DNA of 64,000 nt from CAZYME01 sp964648115 (GTDB lineage: Bacteria; Pseudomonadota; Gammaproteobacteria; Legionellales; Legionellaceae), in assembly GCA_964648115.1 (NCBI GenBank), contig CAZYME010000001.1:84744-148743 (forward strand). Direction: 5' to 3'. Every line of letters begins with the position of its first letter. Within the stretch, counting starts at the first letter, position 1. This document shows, piece after piece, positions 34,938-43,601 of the stretch. The notes under the pieces were generated by a model that saw nothing but the letters and a program-made list of their open reading frames with translations, was not told the DNA's origin and did no database searches. The position numbers were made by a program, and so were the translations under genes.

Positions 34938-35039
34938 GAAAATCACTACGCGAAGCGCTACAAAACATGGCCCAAACGTATCGACGAGTAAAATTCTATC
35001 GAGTAGAATGAAGGTCCAACCTCGAAAAGAGCTACATTT

Positions 35040-36548
35040 ATGAGTCTTGCAATTAGCAAAACACGCAGTGCTATTGGTATTCATGCACAGCCTGTTTCTG
35101 TTGAAGTACATTTGTCTAACGGCTTACCTAGTTTTGCCATTGTAGGGCTTCCTGAAACCGCCATTAAAGAAAGCAAAGATAGGGTGCGCAGCGCCATTAT
35201 CAATAGCCAATTTGAATTCCCTTGTCGTAGAATTACCGTCAGTCTCGCTCCAGCAGAGCTACCCAAAACCGGCAGCGGTTTTGATTTGCCCATAGCTATC
35301 GCGATTCTAGCAGCCTCTGGCCAAATACCCTCAAAAAAGCTTAGCTCTCATGAATTTATCGGCGAATTAGCCCTAGACGGCAATCTCCGTGGGGTGTCCG
35401 CTATTATCCCTACCATATTAGCAGCTCATCATGACCAACAAATATTAATCATTGCAAACGCTAACGCAGAGGAAGCATCACTCGCTGGGCACGATAACGT
35501 TTTCTCCGCTGGTAACTTACGGGCTGTGTGCGGTTATCTATGCCAAGATACACCTCTACAATCATTGCCAAATCGTCCTGAAATTGGTCGCAACGATCTT
35601 TCCCTTGATTGGTCGGACGTCAAAGGGCAGCACCATGCCAAACACGCTATGGAAATTGCCGCCTGCGGTGGGCACAGTATTTTACTAAGTGGGCCACCTG
35701 GTAGCGGAAAAACCATGTTAGCAAAACGTTTCAGCACATTATTACCTGAACTATCAGACGACCAAGCCTTGGAATGTGCTGCCATTAATTCCATTCGCGG
35801 CCGCATAGCCAACTTCAGTAATTGGCGCCAACCACCCTTTCGCTCACCCCACCACACAGCATCGCCAGTGGCTCTAGTTGGAGGGGGAAATCCCCCTAAA
35901 CCCGGGGAGATTTCTCTCGCTCATCATGGTGTTTTATTCCTGGATGAATTGCCTGAGTTTCACCGAAATGTTCTCGAAACCTTACGTGAACCGCTAGAGT
36001 CGGGCAATATTTGCATTTCACGTGCTGCTATACAGATGGAATTCCCTGCTCGTTTTCAATTGCTGGCCGCTATGAACCCATGCCCATGTGGACATTGGGG
36101 GAATCCGAATGCCAGTTGTTTATGCTCCCCGGATAGAATAAACCGCTACCTTAGTAAATTATCGGCACCTCTACTGGACCGCATTGACATGCAAATTACG
36201 GTGCGAGCATTAACTGAAGACGAGCTAGTTAAACCTAACCAAGCAGCGGGGGGGCAAAGTGCAAAAATTAGAGATAGAGTGAGCGCGCTGCGATTACGAC
36301 AGATCAATCGTCAAGGGTGCAATAACGCCAATCTAAGTGCCAAAGACTGTGAGATTGTCTGCGACTTAGGCGATGCAGAGCAAGCATTTTTACGTCAAGC
36401 TTTGAGCCAACTAAAGCTATCTGCGCGTGCTTTTCACCGTTTGTTAAAAGTAGCACGCACCATTGCTGATATGCGCCAGGCGGATAAAACCCAGCTATCT
36501 GATTTAAAGCAAGCTTTGTCGTTTAAGCAAATGTTGAAAGGACCCTAG
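35040..36548 (+). CDS. comM: ComM/YifB-type Mg chelatase-like AAA ATPase
   Basis: ComM is a hexameric helicase that drives branch migration during natural transformation. The 502 residues show an N-terminal Lon-like domain (SLAISKTRSAIGIHAQPVSVEVH), the P-loop LLSGPPGSGKTMLAKRF near 216-232, Walker B GVLFLDELPEF, and the C-terminal Mg chelatase domain with RAFHRLLKVARTIADM. Intact ComM together with the pilus genes at 52663-59321 hints at natural competence, which is inference. The last 26 bases overlap the convergent pyrB gene. Confidence 0.95.
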   Translation: MSLAISKTRSAIGIHAQPVSVEVHLSNGLPSFAIVGLPETAIKESKDRVRSAIINSQFEFPCRRITVSLAPAELPKTGSGFDLPIAIAILAASGQIPSKKLSSHEFIGELALDGNLRGVSAIIPTILAAHHDQQILIIANANAEEASLAGHDNVFSAGNLRAVCGYLCQDTPLQSLPNRPEIGRNDLSLDWSDVKGQHHAKHAMEIAACGGHSILLSGPPGSGKTMLAKRFSTLLPELSDDQALECAAINSIRGRIANFSNWRQPPFRSPHHTASPVALVGGGNPPKPGEISLAHHGVLFLDELPEFHRNVLETLREPLESGNICISRAAIQMEFPARFQLLAAMNPCPCGHWGNPNASCLCSPDRINRYLSKLSAPLLDRIDMQITVRALTEDELVKPNQAAGGQSAKIRDRVSALRLRQINRQGCNNANLSAKDCEIVCDLGDAEQAFLRQALSQLKLSARAFHRLLKVARTIADMRQADKTQLSDLKQALSFKQMLKGP

Positions 36549-37443
36549 AATCCAAAGTAGTTAAGCACTCCAGAATAGCCATACGCATAAACACCCCGTT
36601 TTTTACTTGTTGTAATATGCATGATTGAGGGCCATCAGCTATGTCATTGTCGATTTCTACGCCGCGATTTACCGGGCCTGGGTGCATGATCATTGCGTCT
36701 TTTTTTGCGTAAGCTAAGGTCTTACTGGTTAATGCATAATTAGAGCGGTAGCTTTCCAAATCAAGATGCTCGTTAGCTGATAGTCGCTCACGCTGAACGC
36801 GTAAACAAATCACCACGTCTGCATCCTGGAGACCATCATGCAATGAATCAGTAACACGACCATAATGAAGAGAGCTTGGCTGCCAAAGTTTGGGGGCAAC
36901 TAAAACCAACTCACCTACGCCTAACTTGGAACAAATCCACTCTAAAGAATTAGCCACACGCGAATGGCGAATATCACCAACAATAGCAATTTTGAGTTTT
37001 TCTAAATGCGGTTTTTTTTCCACAATCGTCATCAAATCAAGCATGGCTTGGCTAGGATGAGCATGTGTACCGTCACCAGCATTAATAATGTGTATGTTAT
37101 CCCCACATGTTTTTGCCAGCCTCGCTGGCAGCCCTGTTTGCGTATGGCGGAGCACAAAAACTTTGATACCCATCGCAGCCAAGGTTTTAACTGTATCCTC
37201 GATAATTTCGCCTTTATTTTCAGATGAACTTTGCAAATCTAAATTCACCACAGGCATAGCTAAATGCTTAGCCGCCAACTCAAAACTTACCCGAGTACGA
37301 GTACTGTTTTCATAAAATAAATTGACTACTGGTGATTCTGGGTAGTTTGGATAAATCGAGTTAGTTTTAAAATGTAGCGCGCGCTTAATAAGGCTTGTTA
37401 TTTCATTTTTGGATAACTGCTGAATATCTAAAAAATGCTTCAT
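36523..37443 (-). CDS. pyrB: Aspartate carbamoyltransferase catalytic subunit
   Basis: PyrB joins carbamoyl phosphate and aspartate in the second step of pyrimidine synthesis. The 306 residues carry the carbamoyl phosphate site FYENSTRTRVSFE, the HPSQAMLDL motif and MIMHPGPVNRGVEI. No regulatory pyrI gene is adjacent. The pyrB-ruvX-yqgE group runs leftward with gaps of a few bases, the common gammaproteobacterial cluster. It ends inside the convergent comM. Confidence 0.95.
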   Translation of the reverse strand: MKHFLDIQQLSKNEITSLIKRALHFKTNSIYPNYPESPVVNLFYENSTRTRVSFELAAKHLAMPVVNLDLQSSSENKGEIIEDTVKTLAAMGIKVFVLRHTQTGLPARLAKTCGDNIHIINAGDGTHAHPSQAMLDLMTIVEKKPHLEKLKIAIVGDIRHSRVANSLEWICSKLGVGELVLVAPKLWQPSSLHYGRVTDSLHDGLQDADVVICLRVQRERLSANEHLDLESYRSNYALTSKTLAYAKKDAMIMHPGPVNRGVEIDNDIADGPQSCILQQVKNGVFMRMAILECLTTLDSRVLSTFA

Positions 37444-37449
37444 ATGTCC

Positions 37450-37878
37450 TCATGGCGATGTTGAGGCGCCCTGCAACCATTGCTCTAAAATAATACAAGC
37501 AGCAATGCTGTCCACCTCTGAGTTTTTAATTTTACGGTATCCGCCTTTAGCAAACAAATGAGCACGCGCTTCTACAGTGGATAAGCGCTCATCCACCAAA
37601 TGGACGGAAAGAGAAAAACGTTTTCTTAGCTGACGCGCAAAACCCCGAGCAGCAGCTGTTGTATATTGTTCGCTGTCATCAATACACGTTGGCAAACCAA
37701 CTACCAAGGCAAGTGGTTTCCACTGATTAAGCAATTTCTGCACAGCATCCCAGTGAGGCACACCCAGTTTTGCGTCTAATGTTGATAGTGGTGATGCGCT
37801 TCCGGTAAGCATTTGCCCTACAGCCACGCCAATTCGTTTATAACCAAAATCAAAAGCTATATACACACCTTCAGGCAT
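37450..37878 (-). CDS. ruvX: Holliday junction resolvase-like / pre-16S rRNA nuclease
   Basis: RuvX (YqgF) is an RNase H-fold nuclease required for maturation of the 5' end of 16S rRNA. The 142 residues begin with the catalytic FDFGYKRIGVAVG (first Asp), have the VVGLPTCID loop and VDERLSTVEA with the second acidic site, and end with the EVDSIAACIILEQWL segment. It overlaps the yqgE end by 8 bases and is followed by pyrB. Confidence 0.94.
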   Translation of the reverse strand: MPEGVYIAFDFGYKRIGVAVGQMLTGSASPLSTLDAKLGVPHWDAVQKLLNQWKPLALVVGLPTCIDDSEQYTTAAARGFARQLRKRFSLSVHLVDERLSTVEARAHLFAKGGYRKIKNSEVDSIAACIILEQWLQGASTSP

Positions 37879-38434
37879 GACCTGTACCGGAGATAAGTTG
37901 ATTCATTTTCACACCAATTGTCAAACCAGCATACTCCCAGCGCTCTTCAAAAGGAACCTCATACAATAACTCAGCTTTATAGGGACAAACCAACCATACA
38001 TTATCAAGCAATTCTTGATCCAACTGGTCGGCACCCCAGCCGACATAACCCAGCGTTACCAACACATCCTTAGGGCCTGTCTCATCTGCGATGGCACGTA
38101 TAATATCATTGGACGTAGTTACCGTCACGTCTTCATGTAAAGCCAAGCTTGAACGCCACCCCCCAAAAGGACGGTGAATGACAAACCCTCGCTCAGGCTG
38201 AAGAGGGCCTCCAAATAACAAAGGCAAACGATTACTTTCTACGTGAATTGGTTCAATATTTAATTGGTCAAAAACCAAACCTAGAGGGAATTGCATCGGT
38301 CTGTTGATGATCAAGCCTACGGTTCCTTGAGCCTGATGTTCACAGACATAAATCACTGATTTTTCAAAAGTAGGATCTTTCAACGAGGGCATAGCTATCA
38401 ATAAACTATTTGCCAGCGAGGTATTAATTGCCAT
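37871..38434 (-). CDS. yqgE: YqgE/AlgH family protein
   Basis: The 187-residue protein has the UPF0301 signature: LIAMPSLKDPTFEKSVIYVCEH near the start, GLIINRP, LPLLFGGPLQPERGFVIH and VTLGYVGWGADQLDQEL. Its biochemical role is not established, although the gene neighbours ruvX in most gammaproteobacteria. It leads the yqgE-ruvX-pyrB unit, and the promoter should lie in 38435-38520. Confidence 0.93.
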   Translation of the reverse strand: MAINTSLANSLLIAMPSLKDPTFEKSVIYVCEHQAQGTVGLIINRPMQFPLGLVFDQLNIEPIHVESNRLPLLFGGPLQPERGFVIHRPFGGWRSSLALHEDVTVTTSNDIIRAIADETGPKDVLVTLGYVGWGADQLDQELLDNVWLVCPYKAELLYEVPFEERWEYAGLTIGVKMNQLISGTGHA

Positions 38435-38515
38435 AACACCGCCCCTCTTAAATTAGCTCTCTAATTTAATTATATACCAACAAATGATAATCGTTTTTTC
38501 GTTGCAATTGTGATC

Positions 38516-38552
38516 CTGTATTCCGCTTCGCTCCATACGGGCTACATTGCTT
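38516..38552. repeat. Family A palindromic element, single-arm copy
   Basis: TATTCCGCTTCGCTCCATAC, followed by GGGCTACATTG, matches one arm of the 34862-34937 element with a few changes. The second arm is absent. It lies upstream of the mechanosensitive channel gene. Confidence 0.7.
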
Positions 38553-38648
38553 TTATATGCACGTAGGCGAGAAAAACACCATGTTACTTGAGTTGAATTG
38601 CTCAAGGCAGTAAAGTACGAAAATACGTTATGTGCAATCAGGATAATC

Positions 38649-40940
38649 ATGCGACGCTTCGGGATGACGTGTCTTATTTTTCTTTGCGTTACTACCTGCC
38701 TCGCCAAGCCACTAGCAGGTGCACCATTTGGCTTTGATATCAAAAAAGCCAATCAGCAATTTGATCGCATTAATCTCCAATTATCTGTACAAAATTTAAA
38801 TCTTCACAACTTAGACGCAGCTGTCGACACGCTGACGGAATTGTCAGATAAAGCTGAGGAATGTGTAGAGGAAGTACAAAAAAAAATCAACGGTGTCGAT
38901 ATACTGATAAAACAAGGCAGTAGTTCCCTCAATAACAAGAAGGAGGGAGCGGATCTTATCTACCTTAACAACCAGCATAAAGAATTAGCCGATGAACAAG
39001 CCCAATGCAGGCTATTCTCCATTCGGGCAAGAGAGGCTATTGAGGCTTATAAAAATGCTAGTGCGGAATTAAAACAAGAAGAAGCACTTACTCGAGGCAT
39101 GCCACTCTGGAGCATTATTCGGCAGACCATTGATTCCCCACCTGAAGCCAACGTTACTACCTTATTAACCATAAAACTTCCTGCAACATTACCATCTGCC
39201 TTATCTTGGCTCATTATCGCATGTGTAGCAGTGATTTTTTCCACGATAATTTTAATCAAAATACGTAAAAGCCAATTTGCGCGCCTTTACTTACGCTTTA
39301 AAAAATTACAGATACATTCTGTTTTACTTCTAGCATCTTGTTTTATCTCGGGGGCTCTATTTGTCTATTTATTAACATTTGCGGAAGATGGCACACCATT
39401 CACACTACCCCAGGTCCTAGCAGGGGTAATATTTGCCTACCTCTCAGCATTAGTCCTTACGTTGCTTCTGTTTAAAGTCAACACGATTAGGGCTTGTCTA
39501 TACTGGTATTCTCTCGATGTGACGTTTTTTCAATCTATTGTCATCACTTCGCTAAGTTTTGACACGGTAGCGATCATTGGGCAATTGTTTTCAAGTTCAT
39601 TTAATATCAATAGCCCGTTATGGCAGCTATGCCAATCTCTCTTTTTGTTGATTATCCTCACTACAACATGCCATTTTATATACCGTTTTTGCAAACAACA
39701 CCGACATCTTAATTACGTAAGAAGGCATTACTCTTTTATCAAACGTTTCAGTGCCCTACTGCTTTTTGCTTGCGCGCTCATTAGTGTATTTGGCTACCGT
39801 ACGCTGGCAAACCACTTAACATTTTCTGGTTTTACTACAATTACAATTGTTTTTATTACCCTCCTCATAACGCAAGCTATCAATAAGCTTTATCTAAGCC
39901 TGAACCAGCAAGAGGCGATTAAATTTAAGATTATTAAATATTTTGGCTACAGGCCTGACCAGACATTCACGGAATTTTTAATTTTAAAAACCGTTGCACA
40001 AGTGATTGTCATCGCGATTAGTATTTATTTGATAGGCCGTTGCTGGGGCTTTGCTACTGATTATATTGAAAGCATATATGATCGCTTTTTGTATGGAATT
40101 CATCTAGCAAATGTAACCATTTACCCCACTCGAATTATTTCCGGGGTAGTGGTTTTTTGTATGCTTTATTTAGTGTTCCGCTCTATTTCTACCGCTATTA
40201 GCAGTCACCAGCAATTTGAAGAGGAGGAAGAGACCCAGGTAGCGGTTGCCTCCATTCTCACATACATTGGCTTTGGGCTGGCTATCATCTCAGGCTTTCT
40301 GGTAGCCGGCTTTGATTTTACAGGCCTTGCAATTATCGCTGGCGCACTTTCTGTGGGTATTGGTCTTGGTTTGCAAAGTATCGTCAACAATTTTGTTTCT
40401 GGGTTAATTTTACTGATTGAAAAACCTATCCGACCTGGGGATCGTATCAATGTTGATGGCATTGAAGGCTTTGTGAAAAAAATTCGAGTACGCTCAACGC
40501 AAATTGTTACCCCTTCTCGCGAAGACATTATCATACCCAATTCTGATTTAATCACCCACAGGGTAACGAATTATGTGTTTACTGATAAATACTGCCGTCT
40601 AAATTGTGAAGTAGGGGCTGCTTATGGCAGTGATACCCAATTAGTGCATGATGTACTTTTGGGCGTGGCTAACGCTCATGAGGAAGTAATTAAGACTGGT
40701 CGCAATAAGCCTGTGGTTTTATTGCGCTCCTTTGGTGATAGTAACCTGGTTTTTCAACTTTGGTGTTTAATTAAAGACGTTAATAAAAAATTTATTGTTC
40801 GAAGTGAATTAAATTTTGCGATTGACAAAGTCTTTCGAGAAAATGGTATCTCCATGGCCTACCCACAACGCGATGTGAACATCAAACTAACGAATTTTGA
40901 GGGCGTAAAAAAAGATCTAGACGAGTTAGCTTCGGATTAA
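38649..40940 (+). CDS. Large mechanosensitive channel of the MscS/MscK family
   Basis: This is an inner-membrane channel of 763 residues that would release osmolytes under hypo-osmotic shock. A signal peptide (TCLIFLCVTTCLAKPLAG, at about 7-24) precedes a periplasmic coiled-coil region to about 190. Roughly eleven membrane helices follow, and then the conserved MscS pore helix and beta domain, GALSVGIGLGLQSIVNNFVS with IEKPIRPGDRINV. The start at ATG 38649 is chosen for AGGA five bases before it and the signal peptide. A TTG at 38598 is also open. It is longer than MscS (286) and shorter than E. coli MscK (1120). Confidence 0.88.
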   Translation: MRRFGMTCLIFLCVTTCLAKPLAGAPFGFDIKKANQQFDRINLQLSVQNLNLHNLDAAVDTLTELSDKAEECVEEVQKKINGVDILIKQGSSSLNNKKEGADLIYLNNQHKELADEQAQCRLFSIRAREAIEAYKNASAELKQEEALTRGMPLWSIIRQTIDSPPEANVTTLLTIKLPATLPSALSWLIIACVAVIFSTIILIKIRKSQFARLYLRFKKLQIHSVLLLASCFISGALFVYLLTFAEDGTPFTLPQVLAGVIFAYLSALVLTLLLFKVNTIRACLYWYSLDVTFFQSIVITSLSFDTVAIIGQLFSSSFNINSPLWQLCQSLFLLIILTTTCHFIYRFCKQHRHLNYVRRHYSFIKRFSALLLFACALISVFGYRTLANHLTFSGFTTITIVFITLLITQAINKLYLSLNQQEAIKFKIIKYFGYRPDQTFTEFLILKTVAQVIVIAISIYLIGRCWGFATDYIESIYDRFLYGIHLANVTIYPTRIISGVVVFCMLYLVFRSISTAISSHQQFEEEEETQVAVASILTYIGFGLAIISGFLVAGFDFTGLAIIAGALSVGIGLGLQSIVNNFVSGLILLIEKPIRPGDRINVDGIEGFVKKIRVRSTQIVTPSREDIIIPNSDLITHRVTNYVFTDKYCRLNCEVGAAYGSDTQLVHDVLLGVANAHEEVIKTGRNKPVVLLRSFGDSNLVFQLWCLIKDVNKKFIVRSELNFAIDKVFRENGISMAYPQRDVNIKLTNFEGVKKDLDELASD

Positions 40941-40942
40941 TC

Positions 40943-41075
40943 CTAAATCGTAACTGCTCAGACGTCATCCCGAGGAGCTTGCGACGAGGGATCTCCAGCA
41001 TTGGCAAGGAGTATTATTCAGCAGATCGCAAACTCGGGATGACGCGCCTGAGGTGAGTGAACAGTTACCTTAAAT
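40943..41075. repeat. MITE-like element between the channel gene and the cold-shock gene
   Basis: Outer ends GTAACTGCTCA (from 40950) and TGAACAGTTAC (to 41069) are inverted relatives. Inside, CGTCATCCCGAG at 40963-40974 is exactly complementary to CTCGGGATGACG at 41033-41044. The right end reads outward to ATTTAAGGTAACTG on the complement, and the same word occurs alone at 44701-44714. The layout fits a non-autonomous insertion. Confidence 0.6.
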
Positions 41076-41201
41076 CTAACTAGGTCTATAAAATATAACC
41101 CCTTTACCCAGGCTTGATTCCCATTACCATTTTAGGTTATGTTGATAGAAACCCGTTTAAAAATGGGTATGTATAACGATTGGCATTTATGGATGAATGC
41201 G

Positions 41202-41264
41202 ATTGATGTAAGGTGTACCTCCGATATTTGGAGGGTTCCCAGGCTTTAGCGTAAAGGAGGAATC
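41202..41264 (+). promoter_or_regulatory. Cold-shock gene leader with competing anti-Shine-Dalgarno hairpins
   Basis: CCTCC at 41218-41222 can pair with GGAGG at 41230-41234 (7-base loop) or with the Shine-Dalgarno GGAGG at 41256-41260. The two pairings exclude each other. This looks like a leader where RNA folding sets access to the ribosome site. Temperature control is inference by analogy with cspA leaders. Confidence 0.4.
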
Positions 41265-41495
41265 ATGGCTAGAGGCGAAGTTAAATGGTTTAACAATGCC
41301 AAGGGCTGGGGCTTTATTGTTCCGGAAGGCGGCGGTGATGATATTTTCGTTCATTTTTCAGCTATATATGGGACCGGCTACAAAACCCTCATTGCAGGTC
41401 AGATTGTAAATTTTGACCCTGAAAACGGGGAGCGAGGCATACATGCAGCCAATGTCACCGTGCTAAGCGAAATCGAGGAAGAAGCATTAGCGTAG
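41265..41495 (+). CDS. Cold-shock domain protein (CspA family)
   Basis: The 76 residues are one cold-shock domain, a single-stranded nucleic acid chaperone. RNP1 is KGWGFI at residues 13-18 and RNP2 is DIFVHF at 26-31. The tail is acidic (EIEEEALA). Substitution of Trp for Phe in RNP1 and the GGGDD loop depart slightly from CspA. A strong AAGGAGGA lies 4 bases before the ATG, preceded by a structured leader. Confidence 0.93.
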   Translation: MARGEVKWFNNAKGWGFIVPEGGGDDIFVHFSAIYGTGYKTLIAGQIVNFDPENGERGIHAANVTVLSEIEEEALA

Positions 41496-41501
41496 GAACT
41501 A

Positions 41502-41533
41502 CACTGCTCCTAACCCAGTGACACAATATTTTT
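41502..41533 (+). terminator. Possible weak terminator behind the cold-shock gene
   Basis: CACTG and CAGTG form a 5-base-pair stem (loop CTCCTAACC), and a T-run (ATATTTTTTT) starts about 6 bases later. The stem is short, so efficiency is uncertain. Confidence 0.35.
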
Positions 41534-41601
41534 TTGCATGGTGTCGCTATCATCAACCATACTGTATTATATGGTAAGATTTTTATTGTGCCTATTTTTC
41601 G

Positions 41602-42600
41602 ATGAAACATGGTTTATTGTTAATTAATTTGGGAACGCCGGATAACCCAAGCATCTCAGCGGTGCGACGGTACTTAGGCGAGTTTCTTGCTGATAAGCGG
41701 GTTATTGATTTACCCGCCCCTTTACGCTATTTATTGCTCTACACGATTATTCTTCCCTTTAGATCTAAACAATCGGCTCATGCATACCAAACTATTTGGA
41801 CAGCGGATGGCTCACCCTTGCTTTTCCATAGCCAAAATTTAGCTACCAAATTGCAGAACCGTCTTGGCGCACAATGCCGGGTTGCGTTAGGTATGTGTTA
41901 TGGTAAACCCAGTATTCAGCAAGCTCTCTCACAATTGCAAAAGTGTGAAACGATAACTGTTTTACCGCTTTACCCGCAATATTCCTCAGCAGCAACTGGC
42001 TCGGCCATTGAAAAAGTATTGCAATTGCTTTCCACACAAATCACGTTGCCCTCAATGAACGTTATACGCGACTTTCACTCTCATCCAAGCTATATTAACG
42101 CGCAAGCTGAGCTTATCAAGCCGTATATCACAAACTATGATTATATATTATTCAGTTATCATGGCGTGCCAGAAAGGCATGTAATAAAAGGTGGGTGTAA
42201 AGACATCTGTATAGGAAATTGCCCCCCCCCTTCCTTAAGCAATAACGCGTGCTATCGTGCCCAATGCTTCAATACGACCTCGCTAATTGCCAAAATGCTT
42301 AAGCTCTCTGATCAGCAACATAGCACATCTTTTCAATCTAGATTGGGCAAAACGGCTTGGATAAATCCTTATACGGATAAAATCCTCCCTAGCTTGATTG
42401 CAAAAGGGGTTAAACGTTTAGCAATTGTTTGCCCCTCCTTTGTTGCTGATTGCCTAGAAACGTTGGAGGAAATTAGTATCCGTTTAAAAGAGGAGTGGAT
42501 GACAATAGGTGGAGAACAACTGACATTGATCCCTTGCCTGAACGATAGCGAAGCATGGGTAGAAGCACTTATCGATATTACTGCCTTTAAACTTAAATAA
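41602..42600 (+). CDS. hemH: Ferrochelatase with a cysteine-rich insert and a C-run
   Basis: HemH inserts ferrous iron into protoporphyrin IX to make haem. The 332 residues include LLINLGTPDNPS at the start, the catalytic-region SYHGVPERHV and the VCPSFVADCLETLEEI motif. A cysteine-rich segment at about 193-218 (CKDIC, GNCPPP, ACYRAQC) is the insert seen in several gammaproteobacterial ferrochelatases, perhaps for an iron-sulfur cluster. At 42222-42230 nine Cs in a row encode Cys-Pro-Pro-Pro, a site prone to slippage. A run change would truncate the enzyme. There is no ribosome site as clear as those of neighbours. Confidence 0.93.
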   Translation: MKHGLLLINLGTPDNPSISAVRRYLGEFLADKRVIDLPAPLRYLLLYTIILPFRSKQSAHAYQTIWTADGSPLLFHSQNLATKLQNRLGAQCRVALGMCYGKPSIQQALSQLQKCETITVLPLYPQYSSAATGSAIEKVLQLLSTQITLPSMNVIRDFHSHPSYINAQAELIKPYITNYDYILFSYHGVPERHVIKGGCKDICIGNCPPPSLSNNACYRAQCFNTTSLIAKMLKLSDQQHSTSFQSRLGKTAWINPYTDKILPSLIAKGVKRLAIVCPSFVADCLETLEEISIRLKEEWMTIGGEQLTLIPCLNDSEAWVEALIDITAFKLK

Positions 42601-42898
42601 TATAAGCTCCTTCACAGTACATAATAATTTTTTTATATACTCAAGAACTGTCATTCCCGCGAAGTAAAAGAGTTCAAAGCGCTATGTAAGAAATGCAACC
42701 CTGTGAGGAGTTTCAGATAAGAAACAATAAATATATGTAGGTTTGCGCCCTCGGTCCAACATCAGTAAATTATCAGATACGCCACTCACAGAAATTCATG
42801 ATTAATCATGACCTATCAAACCCGGCAGGTTGCAAAACATTATTTTTATGCTATACCCATTAAATAACGGAATAAAAATCAACCTAATGGTGATAAAA
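42601..42898. other. Intergenic stretch without recognised features
   Basis: This 298-base gap between hemH and the small HTH gene shows no convincing ORF with a ribosome site, no RNA gene and no strong hairpin. It may be decayed sequence, in keeping with the degraded antitoxin region that follows. Confidence 0.4.
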
Positions 42899-43138
42899 AT
42901 GAGCAATAGACAATTCTCAGAACGTCTTAATAAAGAGCTTGATGGTATAGGCGTTCCAGAACGTAATGATGAACGGGTAGATGCGTTTGCTAAACTTATT
43001 AAAGTCCCACACTTTAAAGCAGAATCTATATTAAATGGCACCACCGTTCTTGACGCTCCATTGCTTGATCTCATTGCTGAAGAATTAGAAGTAAATGCCG
43101 ATTGGTTAATAGGCAAAAGCGACAAACGCCAAAATTAA
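42899..43138 (+). CDS. Small HTH (lambda repressor-like) DNA-binding protein
   Basis: This 79-residue protein has a helix-turn-helix arrangement in ERVDAFAKLIKVPHFKAESILNG and the ending LLDLIAEELEVNADWLIGKS, which is typical of Cro/repressor-like regulators. An in-frame start 69 bases upstream exists, but the ATG at 42899 is preceded by GGTGA and gives the standard domain. It may be a prophage remnant or the regulator of a toxin-antitoxin unit. The next gene is an antitoxin-like fragment, which supports the second idea. Confidence 0.65.
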   Translation: MSNRQFSERLNKELDGIGVPERNDERVDAFAKLIKVPHFKAESILNGTTVLDAPLLDLIAEELEVNADWLIGKSDKRQN

Positions 43139-43262
43139 GCGGGCTATCGTTAGCTTTTTTCGGATTGATACAATTTACAACATGGAAACCTCGGGGGCCT
43201 TGAGTAAGTTGATACAATGTGCATACTATAAATATGCTCATTGTTGATACATGAGGTTTCGA

Positions 43263-43418
43263 ATGAAAGTCCATGCGCGAATTCAAAAATGGGGTAATGG
43301 TTTGGCTCTTCGTGTTGGGGGAGCTATTCGTGATATTCCTCACTTTAAGGAAGGAACAGAGGTGGATGTTGAAATTACTAAGGACGGCTTTAATTTCTTC
43401 ATCCAAAGAATACAATAA
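43263..43418 (+). CDS. Short MazE/AbrB-type antitoxin-like protein
   Basis: The 51 codons encode a clean MazE-type DNA-binding half: RIQKWGNGLALRVGGAI, then a spacer and VDVEITKDGFNFFIQRI. Full MazE proteins have about 75-85 residues, the C-terminal third of which wraps the toxin. That part and the toxin gene are missing here, so this is a truncated antitoxin or a stand-alone DNA-binding remnant. No mazF-like ORF follows. The ribosome site is not clear. Confidence 0.55.
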   Translation: MKVHARIQKWGNGLALRVGGAIRDIPHFKEGTEVDVEITKDGFNFFIQRIQ

Positions 43419-43451
43419 AAACACAGGACTGGTCATTTGCTGCCCCATTAG

Positions 43452-43601
43452 CACAAGCATGAGGGGGCTATTACTGAGGTCTCCCTCAGTAATCTAGACA
43501 AACCATCCTTGGTGGCTGCAAGTTTAATACAAACTTTATCGTGGAAAGAGCGAAAAATAAAATTTTTAGCAGAGGCTGAGCCCAATGTGATGAACGCATA
43601 G
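43452..43601 (+). pseudogene. Gene remnant ending at a MITE-derived stop codon
   Basis: A 49-codon open stretch, beginning after a TAG at 43449, encodes HKHEGAITEVSLSNLDKPSL and more, ending with FLAEAEPNVMNA. It has no start codon or ribosome site at its head and reads like the C-terminal end of a larger protein I do not recognise. Its TAG stop is formed by the TA target plus the first base of the MITE at 43601. I regard it as a decayed gene. Confidence 0.35.

Noticed and set aside
38453..38752. Leftward 99-codon ORF ahead of the mechanosensitive channel
   Set aside because: It runs through a repeat and antisense to the channel signal peptide, with no ribosome site or recognisable product.
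43071..43460. Leftward 129-codon ORF across the antitoxin-like gene
   Set aside because: Antisense to the MazE-like and HTH genes, whose products are recognisable. No ribosome site.
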